From Hydrogenovibrio crunogenus (GTDB lineage: Bacteria > Pseudomonadota > Gammaproteobacteria > Thiomicrospirales > Thiomicrospiraceae), in contig NZ_CP032096.1 of assembly GCF_004786015.1 (NCBI RefSeq), forward strand, positions 868,001 to 932,000: a stretch of 64,000 nucleotides of DNA, in the 5' to 3' direction. The notes under the pieces were generated by a model. That model worked only from the letters and a program-made list of their open reading frames with translations, had not been told where the DNA came from and did not search any database. Positions 6,677 through 14,646 of this stretch are shown here, piece after piece (the stretch's first letter is position 1; every line of letters starts with the position of its first letter). The translations under genes and the position numbers were made by a program.

Positions 6677-7486
6677 GTGTCAAAGATGATCATCTTTACA
6701 GATTTGGATGGCACGTTACTGAATCATAAGTCTTATGATTACAAGGCGGTTTTGCCCTTGCTGGAACGGCTGAAAAGCTTGGATATTCCAGTGGTGCTGA
6801 ATTCAAGCAAAACATTGTCAGAGCTGGATGAATGGAAATTGAAGTTGAAGCTGTCAACCCCGGTGATCGCTGAAAATGGTGGCGTCATGACGGTGCCGTC
6901 TTTGTCAAAAAAAGGGGAAGAAAAGATTTTGATCGGGCGGCCTTACGAGGAAATCCGGTCCTTTATCAAACATCTTCGCAAACGACATGGCTGGCAGTTT
7001 GAAGGATTTGGCGACTGGACACTTTCTGGGGTGATGAATCATACCGGTTTACATTCAAAAGAAGCATTGCTGGCGACAGAGCGCGAAGTGACCGAGCCGA
7101 TTTTATGGCAGGATTCCGAAGCGAATTTAGAGGCGTTTAAAGCGGCATTAGAAAAAGAGAATCTGACCTTGAAGAAGGGCGGGCGATTTTATCATGTGAT
7201 GGGGCATCACGATAAAGCAGATGCGATGCACTTCTTGGTGAATAAAGAATATTTTTCTGATAACAAAGATTGTGTGATTGTCGCATTAGGCGATAGTGAT
7301 AACGACATTGCCATGCTTAATTATGCTGATGTGCCGATTGTGATTTGTAACCCGTCAGGAAAAGGGTTGAATATTCAGAACGCCATTTACACCGATTCAG
7401 AAGCGCCTTTTGGTTGGGTTGAAGCGATTGAAAAAGTATTGGAAACACCGTTTGACCAATTTTCTAGAAAGCTCAAGGGGGAGTGA
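6677..7486 (+). CDS. Mannosyl/glucosyl-3-phosphoglycerate phosphatase
   Basis: A 269-residue HAD-superfamily (type IIB) phosphatase. Motif I is FTDLDGTLL (nucleophile Asp near residue 9), motif II is VVLNSSKT, and motif IV is ALGDSDNDIAML. The long cap includes AENGGVM and KGGRFYHVMGHHDKADA, as in mannosyl-3-phosphoglycerate phosphatases. Because a glucosyl-3-phosphoglycerate synthase follows with overlapping stop and start, the likely substrate is glucosyl-3-phosphoglycerate, giving the compatible solute glucosylglycerate. It starts with GTG after AAAGGAGA. Substrate choice (glucosyl or mannosyl) rests on context. Confidence 0.85.
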   Translation: MSKMIIFTDLDGTLLNHKSYDYKAVLPLLERLKSLDIPVVLNSSKTLSELDEWKLKLKLSTPVIAENGGVMTVPSLSKKGEEKILIGRPYEEIRSFIKHLRKRHGWQFEGFGDWTLSGVMNHTGLHSKEALLATEREVTEPILWQDSEANLEAFKAALEKENLTLKKGGRFYHVMGHHDKADAMHFLVNKEYFSDNKDCVIVALGDSDNDIAMLNYADVPIVICNPSGKGLNIQNAIYTDSEAPFGWVEAIEKVLETPFDQFSRKLKGE

Positions 7487-8697
7487 TGAGTGATTTTTTT
7501 CAAAATGGGACAGTAACAACCTTTCACAACATAACCGATAGACCTGTAGAGGACATTGAATCTGAACTGGTTCGCCATGGTAAACAAAAACCTCTGGGGT
7601 TGATTTTGCCTTCTCTATTCAGCGAGTTAGAAGGACCAGCACTTTTGAATATCGTTGAAGAGCTGAAAAAAGTACCTTACTTAAACCAGATTGTCATCGG
7701 GTTGGACCGAGCCGATGAAAAGCAATTTGAATTTGCGAAGGAATATTTTTCGGGTTTGCCGCAGGATACCAAAATCGTCTGGAATGACGGGCCGAGAATG
7801 CAGGCGATCACCGCCAAACTGAATGAGAAAGAGCTGGCGCCGAAAGAGCGTGGCAAGGGCAGTAATGTCTGGAACTGCTTTGGCTATATTTTGGCTTCTG
7901 ATAAAGCGGAAGCGGTGGCGTTACATGATTGTGATGTGTTGACCTATGACCGAAGCCTGTTGGCGCGTTTGATTTATCCCGTCGCTCATCCGACGTTTAA
8001 CTTTGTTTTCTCGAAAGGCTATTACCCGCGTTATGCCGATGGCAAATTAAACGGACGGGCATCACGTTTATTGGTCACACCTTTGTTGAGGGCATTAAAA
8101 GGGGTTCTGGGGAATGATGACCTGTTAACGTACCTCGACAGCTTTCGTTATCCGTTGGCGGGGGAATTCGCTATGGACGTCCATTGTTTAAAAGAGATTC
8201 GAATTCCTTCGGACTGGGGGTTGGAAATCGGGGTAATGTCAGAGGTGTTGAAGAACTATTCGAACCGTCGCGTGTGTCAGGTTGATATTGCCAATGTATA
8301 TGACCATAAGCATCAGGAAGTGTCTTTTGAGAACAAGCAAGCCGGCTTGTCGAGAATGAGTCAGGATATTGCAAAATCCTTGTTTAGAAAACTGGCGGTC
8401 AGAGGGCATCAATTTTCAAACAGTACTTTAAGAACCATTCGAGCAAAATACTATCGTACCGCTTTGGATCAATTGGAGTCTTATGCATTTGATGCCGAAA
8501 TGAACGGTCTCAAGATTGACTTGCATAGCGAAGAGCAGGTAATTGAATTGTTTGCTCAAAATATTTTAGATGCCGGGAAGGCCTTTATTGAATCTCCTAG
8601 TGAAGTGCCATTTATGCCGAACTGGAATCGAGTGGTGAGTGCGTGTCCGGATATTCTGGAAAGTATTTATGAAGCGGTTGAATTGGATAATCAGTAA
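7486..8697 (+). CDS. gpgS: Glucosyl-3-phosphoglycerate synthase
   Basis: The protein has 403 residues and is of the GT81 type. It transfers glucose from an NDP-glucose to 3-phosphoglycerate, the first step of glucosylglycerate synthesis in the cytosol. The GT-A metal/sugar-nucleotide site is ALHDCDVLTYD (about residues 144-154). Other hallmarks are the early LGLILPSLFSEL, the KGSNVWN loop and the acceptor region SKGYYPRYADGKLNGRASRLLVTPLL. ATG 7486 overlaps the phosphatase stop as TGATG and follows AAGGGGGAG, indicating translational coupling. The chain is longer than mycobacterial GpgS, with an extended helical C-terminus. Confidence 0.88.
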   Translation: MSDFFQNGTVTTFHNITDRPVEDIESELVRHGKQKPLGLILPSLFSELEGPALLNIVEELKKVPYLNQIVIGLDRADEKQFEFAKEYFSGLPQDTKIVWNDGPRMQAITAKLNEKELAPKERGKGSNVWNCFGYILASDKAEAVALHDCDVLTYDRSLLARLIYPVAHPTFNFVFSKGYYPRYADGKLNGRASRLLVTPLLRALKGVLGNDDLLTYLDSFRYPLAGEFAMDVHCLKEIRIPSDWGLEIGVMSEVLKNYSNRRVCQVDIANVYDHKHQEVSFENKQAGLSRMSQDIAKSLFRKLAVRGHQFSNSTLRTIRAKYYRTALDQLESYAFDAEMNGLKIDLHSEEQVIELFAQNILDAGKAFIESPSEVPFMPNWNRVVSACPDILESIYEAVELDNQ

Positions 8698-8716
8698 AAC
8701 GGCCTGAACCGTTTTA
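8696..8716 (+). terminator. Small intercistronic hairpin
   Basis: AAAACGG pairs with CCGTTTT across a six-base loop immediately after the synthase stop and just before the ribosome site of the phosphorylase gene. The T-run is only four bases and the operon continues, so partial attenuation or mRNA processing between the biosynthetic and catabolic halves is more likely than full termination. Confidence 0.35.
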
Positions 8717-8727
8717 AAGGGTTGGAG

Positions 8728-10497
8728 ATGAAAGAACAAGCATTAAGCCGAATTAAAGAAAGACTTCATTATTGTTATGGCGAAGAAGATGCCGAAGTCG
8801 CGTACCAAGAAATCTGTGATTTGTTGCAATCATTTCCTTCCGAACAACCGCTTCCTGATTCACGTTGGTCACATGAAGATGTCATGCTCATAACTTATGG
8901 GGATACCTTTCAAAAAGAAGGTGAAGTGCCACTTGAGACCTTATCCCGTTTTTTGAAAACACATATCAAGGATGCGATTAATAACGTCCATATTTTGCCT
9001 TTTTTTCCTTACAGTTCGGACGATGGGTTTTCTGTCATTGATTACACTCTGGTTAACCCCGATTTGGGAGATTGGCCTCAGGTGGAGGCAATCGGAGACT
9101 CTTATCAATTGATGTTTGACCTGGTGGTAAACCATATTTCTCGCGAGAGTCTTTGGTTTACTGACTTTAAAGCGAATATTCCACCATTTAACGAGTTTTT
9201 CATTGCCATGGAAGGTTCGGAAGATGTGTCTCAAGTTACCCGGCCACGGAACACGCCGTTGTTGGTGCCTGCCTATACGCATCGTGGTCGGAAGATGGTT
9301 TGGGCGACATTCAGTGCTGATCAGATTGACTTGAATTTCAAGAACCCGAAAGTCTTGATTAAGATGCTGGAAGTTTTGTTGTTGTATCTGGAAAAAGGGG
9401 CAAAAACGATTCGTTTGGATGCGATTGCCTTTTTATGGAAAGAGTTGGGCAGCAAATGTATTCATTTGCCTGAAACCCATCAAATGGTGAAATTATTCCG
9501 CGATGTGATGTCTATTGTGAAGCCGGAAAGCATTTTGCTGACAGAAACCAATGTGCCGCATCTGGAAAATTTATCTTATTTCGGTCAACAAGACGAAGCG
9601 CATATGGTGTATCAATTTGCGTTGGCACCATTGGTGTTGCATGCGTTGCATCGTGGCGATGGCAGTTATTTGACCGAATGGGCCAGTACGTTAGATGCGC
9701 CGCCAAAAGGGTGTACCTTTTTAAACTTTACCGCTTCGCATGATGGGATTGGGGTTCGACCGGTTGAAGGGATTTTGCCAGAGCGGGAAGTGGAAGATTT
9801 GATTACCAGTATGCACCGTCTGGGCGGGTTTGTGACAACCAAGTCCAACCCGGATGGCTCTGAGTCGCCTTATGAGATTAATATCGCCTTATTCAGTGCG
9901 TTTCGTGAAACCTATCATTCCAATGGCCCAGATCAATGGCAGGTGGATCGTTTTATTTGTTCACAAAATATCATGATGACATTGCAGGGCATTCCGGCTT
10001 TTTACATTCACAGTTTGGTGGCCGCTCCAAATGACAGAGAAGGGGTTGAGAAAACCGGAAGAACACGTTCTATTAACCGGCGTCGCTGGGATTATGATTA
10101 TCTGCAGGCCTTGATTGAAAGTGGTAGAACCTCGAATGCGGAAGTTTTGAAACGGTTGACCAATATTTTGCAACGCCGTAAAAAGCACAAAGCGTTTCAT
10201 CCGGATGTACCGCAGCATGTGATTGATTTAGGGCAATCTTTTTTCGCCTTGTGGCGGGATGAAGAGGGGTTACGTTTTCCATTATTGGCCATTCATAACT
10301 TAACCAGTGAGATTAAGCTCATTGACTTATCCAAAATAGACGGTGTTGAGCGTTTTTCGTATTGGGTGAATTTGCTGGATAATCGAGGTGTTTCCAGTGC
10401 GGAAAACAACTTTGTGCTGCAACCGTATCAATCGGTTTGGCTGATGCCGGAAACCGTAGATGACGTGTCAGCTCTTTGGGCACCGTTTACAGACTGA
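8728..10497 (+). CDS. GH13 sucrose-phosphorylase-family enzyme, probable glucosylglycerate phosphorylase
   Basis: A 589-residue TIM-barrel enzyme of the GH13_18 type. Conserved regions are FDLVVNH (about 130), the nucleophile segment TIRLDAIAFLWKELG, acid/base TETNVPH and transition-state Asp in FTASHDGIGVRP. Members phosphorolyse sucrose or glucosylglycerate with retention. Lying between glucosylglycerate synthesis genes and a glycerate kinase gene, it most likely splits glucosylglycerate into glucose 1-phosphate and glycerate. ATG 8728 is preferred over the TTG at 8722 because AAAGGG lies six bases upstream. Sucrose phosphorylase is the alternative, but no sucrose genes are nearby. Confidence 0.85.
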   Translation: MKEQALSRIKERLHYCYGEEDAEVAYQEICDLLQSFPSEQPLPDSRWSHEDVMLITYGDTFQKEGEVPLETLSRFLKTHIKDAINNVHILPFFPYSSDDGFSVIDYTLVNPDLGDWPQVEAIGDSYQLMFDLVVNHISRESLWFTDFKANIPPFNEFFIAMEGSEDVSQVTRPRNTPLLVPAYTHRGRKMVWATFSADQIDLNFKNPKVLIKMLEVLLLYLEKGAKTIRLDAIAFLWKELGSKCIHLPETHQMVKLFRDVMSIVKPESILLTETNVPHLENLSYFGQQDEAHMVYQFALAPLVLHALHRGDGSYLTEWASTLDAPPKGCTFLNFTASHDGIGVRPVEGILPEREVEDLITSMHRLGGFVTTKSNPDGSESPYEINIALFSAFRETYHSNGPDQWQVDRFICSQNIMMTLQGIPAFYIHSLVAAPNDREGVEKTGRTRSINRRRWDYDYLQALIESGRTSNAEVLKRLTNILQRRKKHKAFHPDVPQHVIDLGQSFFALWRDEEGLRFPLLAIHNLTSEIKLIDLSKIDGVERFSYWVNLLDNRGVSSAENNFVLQPYQSVWLMPETVDDVSALWAPFTD

Positions 10498-10573
10498 TGA
10501 CAGTGATGATGAGATTTGTTATAAAAAAAATAATGCTAACTTTTTGGGCGAGAACTTACCAAGGAAGTCATTC

Positions 10574-11743
10574 ATGAGTGTGCCCAAAACCATTTTAGTG
10601 GCGCCTGATTCTTTTAAAGGGTCGTTATCGGCGGTTAATTTTTGTCGTATTGCCGAAAAGGTAGGGCAGGCGCATGCCAACGAAATTCATGTTCTTTCTC
10701 GCCCGATGTCCGATGGGGGCGAAGGGTTTGTCGAAGCCTTGATTTATGCTGGCCTAGCGGAAGTCAAAAAAGTGGTGGTGCAAGATCCTTTAGGGCGAGC
10801 GACCACCGCAAAATTTGCCTGGCAACCGGAAACAAAAACCGCCATTGTCGAAATGGCGCAAGCCTCTGGACTTCCGTTGCTTGCACCCTATGAACGCAAT
10901 CCGCTCAAAGCTTCCACTTATGGCACGGGGCAACTGCTTAATGCCGCGATTGATCTTGGTGCGGAAAAAATTATTCTGGGACTGGGCGGCAGCGCCACCA
11001 ATGACGGTGGAGTGGGCGCGTTACAATCATTGGGGTTTGCTTTTCTGGATGATCAAGGTGATCCTATTGAATTGGGAGGAGAAGCGTTAACGTCTTTGTC
11101 TAAAATTGTGAAAAAATCGCCAGGCATGGCTGAAAATAAACGGAAATCTTTAGATGAAATAGAGTGGGTAATTGCTTGCGACGTTTCTAATCCTTTATTG
11201 GGTGAACAAGGCGCGACAGCTGTGTTCGGGCCGCAAAAAGGCGTTGATGAGCAGTCTTTCACAACACTGGAAAATGGGTTGGCTAGGCTGGCTGATATTT
11301 TAAAAAAGGATTGGCATCAAGATATCAGAGATTTACCTGGTGCCGGCGCGGCAGGCGGGATGGCGGGTTCTTTTGTGGGCTTGCTGAATGCGCAATTGGT
11401 TTCCGGGTTTGATTTATTATCTGAACTATTACAACTTGAAAAACTGTTTCAGACGCACGCGATTGATTTGGTGATTACCGGAGAAGGGAAAATGGATTTA
11501 CAAACCCAGTTTGGAAAACTGCCTAATCGAATTGCAGAGTTAGCCAACCGTTATCAAGTGCCTGCTGTTGGCGTGTGTGGAAAGTTGGAAGCCAGCGCCG
11601 CAGAGTTGGCGGCCTTTAAAGATTTACGCTCTATTCATGAAGATCTAGCCGAGACGACATCGTTAGATGTATTACTGGCACAAACGGATCAAAATCTGGA
11701 AAAAACTTTTAATCGCTATCTGACCTCCTGGTTATCCGCTTGA
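10574..11743 (+). CDS. glxK: Glycerate kinase, class II
   Basis: The protein has 389 residues from ATG 10574, which follows AAGGAAG. The family signature opens with ILVAPDSFKGSLSA, then PMSDGGEGFVEAL, the glycine-rich GLGGSATNDGGVGALQSLGF and, near the C-terminus, DLVITGEGKMDLQTQFGKLP. It phosphorylates glycerate with ATP to phosphoglycerate. Here it would return the glycerate released by the upstream phosphorylase to glycolysis, closing a 3-phosphoglycerate-glucosylglycerate-glycerate loop. The gap to the previous stop is 76 bp. It is the last gene of the operon. Confidence 0.93.
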   Translation: MSVPKTILVAPDSFKGSLSAVNFCRIAEKVGQAHANEIHVLSRPMSDGGEGFVEALIYAGLAEVKKVVVQDPLGRATTAKFAWQPETKTAIVEMAQASGLPLLAPYERNPLKASTYGTGQLLNAAIDLGAEKIILGLGGSATNDGGVGALQSLGFAFLDDQGDPIELGGEALTSLSKIVKKSPGMAENKRKSLDEIEWVIACDVSNPLLGEQGATAVFGPQKGVDEQSFTTLENGLARLADILKKDWHQDIRDLPGAGAAGGMAGSFVGLLNAQLVSGFDLLSELLQLEKLFQTHAIDLVITGEGKMDLQTQFGKLPNRIAELANRYQVPAVGVCGKLEASAAELAAFKDLRSIHEDLAETTSLDVLLAQTDQNLEKTFNRYLTSWLSA

Positions 11744-11927
11744 TGGCCAGACGTTCAGCTATCGTGTTAAAACACTGATTGCTATCATTTTATTTGATTA
11801 TCTTTACCTACCTATTTTAGCTAGAATTGACCTGTCTCAATTTTATTTTTGCAAACTTTCGTTAAGCTATTGCACAATATTTTTTTAGAAAATGACTCAT
11901 TTCTTTTGACGAAGGTATCTTATTCCC
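11744..11927. other. Intergenic region before the haem-binding GGDEF-EAL gene
   Basis: This 184-bp AT-rich gap contains a weak AATTGA/TCAATT hairpin (11825-11842) followed by TTATTTTTG, which may end the glucosylglycerate operon, and presumably the promoter of the next gene. No clear -35/-10 pair is assigned. Confidence 0.3.
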
Positions 11928-14537
11928 GTGGCTTTTAATTTGTTTTCAAAACGCAAAAAAAATCTGAATCAAACCATGCTTACCGGTGCGTTGATTACGG
12001 CATTAGCGATTTTTTCTATTACGATGTTTGCCGCATCGCAAATTTTTATTGAAAGCCTATCCAAGCAAAGCGAAAAAAATGCGACAACGCTTAGCCAATT
12101 ATCTTTCGATAATATGTACCAAATTATGAGTAAGGGGTGGAGCCGAGAACAATTATTGAATTTCCGTCAAGATCTTAAGCGTACCTATAAAGAACAGAAT
12201 TTAGAGTTTTCAATGTATCGAGCGGATATTGTTAACCAGCAGTTTGGTTTTTTAGCCTCTGATGTTAATGATGACATGCGCCCTCTCTTTAAAGAAGTTC
12301 TGTTATCAAAACAGAAAAAAGTGACTGAAGAAAGTAACCATATTCGTATTCTAAAACCCCTTCAAGCACGTGAAACCTGTCTTAAATGTCATACGCTTGC
12401 TCAAAAGGGTGATGTTTTGGGGATTATGGGGATTGAACAAAATGTCGGCGATGTGATGCGTTCTGCGCGAGATGAATTTTTATTACTGATGTTGATATTG
12501 ACCCCGATTCCGATTGTGTTGGCTTTGTGGGTAGGAAAACGCTTTTCCAGAAGTTTGGTGAAGAGCGTAGAAGAGTTGGACAACCAAGTTGTATCGATTC
12601 AACAGATAGACGATTTAAAAAAATTCGCCCATGGCCACTCAGTGTTTGATTATGAAGAATTTGATCACTTAAACCGCAGTTTGAATCAACTTGGTGACAA
12701 AATAAAACATATCGCCATTGACCGGGATATTCTTGATTTTGAAATTCAGTTGCTGGATAAGTTGGTGCTGTCTTCTGAGCTCATTAAGGATTGGAAGCAG
12801 CATATTTGCTTACTGATGAATGAAATCAATCATATCTTACCGCTGTATACCATGTTTGTGGTGTTTAGAACGGATGATGCTGAGCAATATGTGATTGAAG
12901 TGTTCTGGCTTGGTCATCCTTCACAGGAAGCGCAAGATGAATTGGAACTGCATGCAAAAGAATTATTAGATAAGGTCTCAATCTTTGAAAAGGGGTCTAT
13001 TTTCAATGTTCATCATACTTATGCCTCTCATGAGCCATTGGATATTAAAAATACTATTCAGACACAAAGTAAAAGCCTTATTCTTGATACGCCGAAAATC
13101 GGTGGTGTAGTCGGGTTGGGTGTGGAAACCTTTCCACCCAAAGAATCTTCCCGCTCGGTGGTGGTGGAAAGTATTCTAACCACTTTGGTGAATGTGATTG
13201 GGTCGATTAAGGCGATTAATAAATTTACCAAGGAATTGGAGTATTACGCCACTCGGGACCCTTTAACGCATCTGTTCAACCAGCGTGTATTTCATGAATT
13301 ATTAGCCTATGAAGTGACTCGTGCGCATGCACATCATTATTCTTTCGGGTTATTGATGCTGGATTTTGATAACTTCAAACTGATTAACGATCAATATGGG
13401 CATGCTTTCGGGGATGAAGTTTTACAGGCGTTTGCCAATGCGATACAGCAGGTTTTAAGAGAAGGGGATATCTTTGCCCGTTACGGTGGCGATGAGTTCT
13501 GTGTCATTTTGCCGGAAAGTGATCTGGAAGATGTGAAATCCATCTCTTATAAAATTCTGGATGCGACGTCCGACCTTAGAATGGTTGAGCCAAAAGGAAG
13601 TGTGGTCACTATGACTTGTTCAGTGGGGGTGAGCGTTTATCCAGACCATGCGAAGGATAAAGAAGACCTCTTTATGGTGGCGGATAATATGCTATATCGC
13701 GTGAAAGATAACGGCAAGAATTCGTTATCGTATCCCGAGGAAGAAGATCTGGTTGAAGTTTATAAGGAATCTAACGACCAGAGCTTATTCATTATGCATT
13801 CATTGGAAACGGGGGAGCCTATTGAACCGCATTATCAACCGATTGTCTGTATGGAAACCGGCGAAATCATTGTGCATGAGTTGCTGATGCGGTTAAGGCA
13901 AAATGGTGAGCTGATCAGCGCGAGTCGATTTATTGAAACAGCCGAACATATGGGATTGGTCAATCAAATGGACTTGGTTTTGATTGATAAGGCGCTGGCA
14001 CAAGTTCAAGCGTTGAGGTATCGCGGATTGCTGTTTATAAACTTGTCGCCTAAAGCCATTGTCGCCAGTGAGTTTATTGCCAAGATAAAAAGTTTAACGG
14101 AAAAATATGAAATTCATCATGAGCGCATTGTTTTTGAAATAACTGAGCGTGAAACGGTGCATAACATGGCGCTGCTTGAAAAATTTGTTCGGGAACTACG
14201 TTCCGAAGGGTTCCGTTTTGCGATTGATGATTTTGGTTCCGGTTTTTCATCCTTTCAATATTTGAAACGGTTTCCGGTGGACTTCATTAAAATTGAGGGG
14301 GAGTTCATCAATAATATGTCTAAAAATAAAATCGATTTGGCATTTGTGGAAAGTGCTGTGTCAATGGCGAAGTCTTTGGGCATTAAAACCATTGCGGAGT
14401 TTATTGAGAATGAAGAGACCTTATTGTTGGTTAAACAGCTTGGCATTGATTATGCACAAGGATTTTTATTGGCAACGCCTCAACCAGAGTTCTTAAATGA
14501 ATTGAATGCTGAGTTAGTGTCTGTGATTCAAGATTAA
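11928..14537 (+). CDS. Membrane GGDEF-EAL protein with periplasmic c-type haem sensor domain
   Basis: The protein has 869 residues and a GTG start. Membrane helices at about 18-40 and 184-204 enclose a periplasmic domain resembling Tll0287-like/DUF3365 sensors. It has one haem c motif, Cys151-Leu-Lys-Cys154-His155. A HAMP-like linker and a GAF-like region (about 280-430) follow. The GGDEF domain has RYGGDEF with inhibitory-site REGD upstream. The EAL domain has HELLMRL, FINLSP, DDFGSGFSS, FIKIEGE and AQGFLL, so both catalytic sets look intact. The likely role is to adjust c-di-GMP in response to redox state, NO or O2 sensed at the haem. It is convergent with the MCP gene across a palindromic hairpin. 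Confidence 0.9.
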   Translation: MAFNLFSKRKKNLNQTMLTGALITALAIFSITMFAASQIFIESLSKQSEKNATTLSQLSFDNMYQIMSKGWSREQLLNFRQDLKRTYKEQNLEFSMYRADIVNQQFGFLASDVNDDMRPLFKEVLLSKQKKVTEESNHIRILKPLQARETCLKCHTLAQKGDVLGIMGIEQNVGDVMRSARDEFLLLMLILTPIPIVLALWVGKRFSRSLVKSVEELDNQVVSIQQIDDLKKFAHGHSVFDYEEFDHLNRSLNQLGDKIKHIAIDRDILDFEIQLLDKLVLSSELIKDWKQHICLLMNEINHILPLYTMFVVFRTDDAEQYVIEVFWLGHPSQEAQDELELHAKELLDKVSIFEKGSIFNVHHTYASHEPLDIKNTIQTQSKSLILDTPKIGGVVGLGVETFPPKESSRSVVVESILTTLVNVIGSIKAINKFTKELEYYATRDPLTHLFNQRVFHELLAYEVTRAHAHHYSFGLLMLDFDNFKLINDQYGHAFGDEVLQAFANAIQQVLREGDIFARYGGDEFCVILPESDLEDVKSISYKILDATSDLRMVEPKGSVVTMTCSVGVSVYPDHAKDKEDLFMVADNMLYRVKDNGKNSLSYPEEEDLVEVYKESNDQSLFIMHSLETGEPIEPHYQPIVCMETGEIIVHELLMRLRQNGELISASRFIETAEHMGLVNQMDLVLIDKALAQVQALRYRGLLFINLSPKAIVASEFIAKIKSLTEKYEIHHERIVFEITERETVHNMALLEKFVRELRSEGFRFAIDDFGSGFSSFQYLKRFPVDFIKIEGEFINNMSKNKIDLAFVESAVSMAKSLGIKTIAEFIENEETLLLVKQLGIDYAQGFLLATPQPEFLNELNAELVSVIQD

Positions 14538-14570
14538 GCAGTCAAACTTAGCTAGAGCGTCTTTATTAAA

Positions 14571-14596
14571 AAAACAGCCAGGCCTGGCTGTTTTTA
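14571..14596. terminator. Palindromic hairpin between convergent genes (CCAGGCCTGG copy 1)
   Basis: The perfect dyad CAGCCAGGCCTGGCTG (14575-14590) is flanked by A-runs on the left and T-runs on the right. It can therefore end transcription in both directions, for the GGDEF-EAL gene and the oppositely oriented MCP gene. The core is the decamer repeated through the window. Confidence 0.8.
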
Positions 14597-14646
14597 AAGA
14601 GATATTAGAGAAAAGGAACGATAACGTTTAAGTATAAAAAAGCAGA

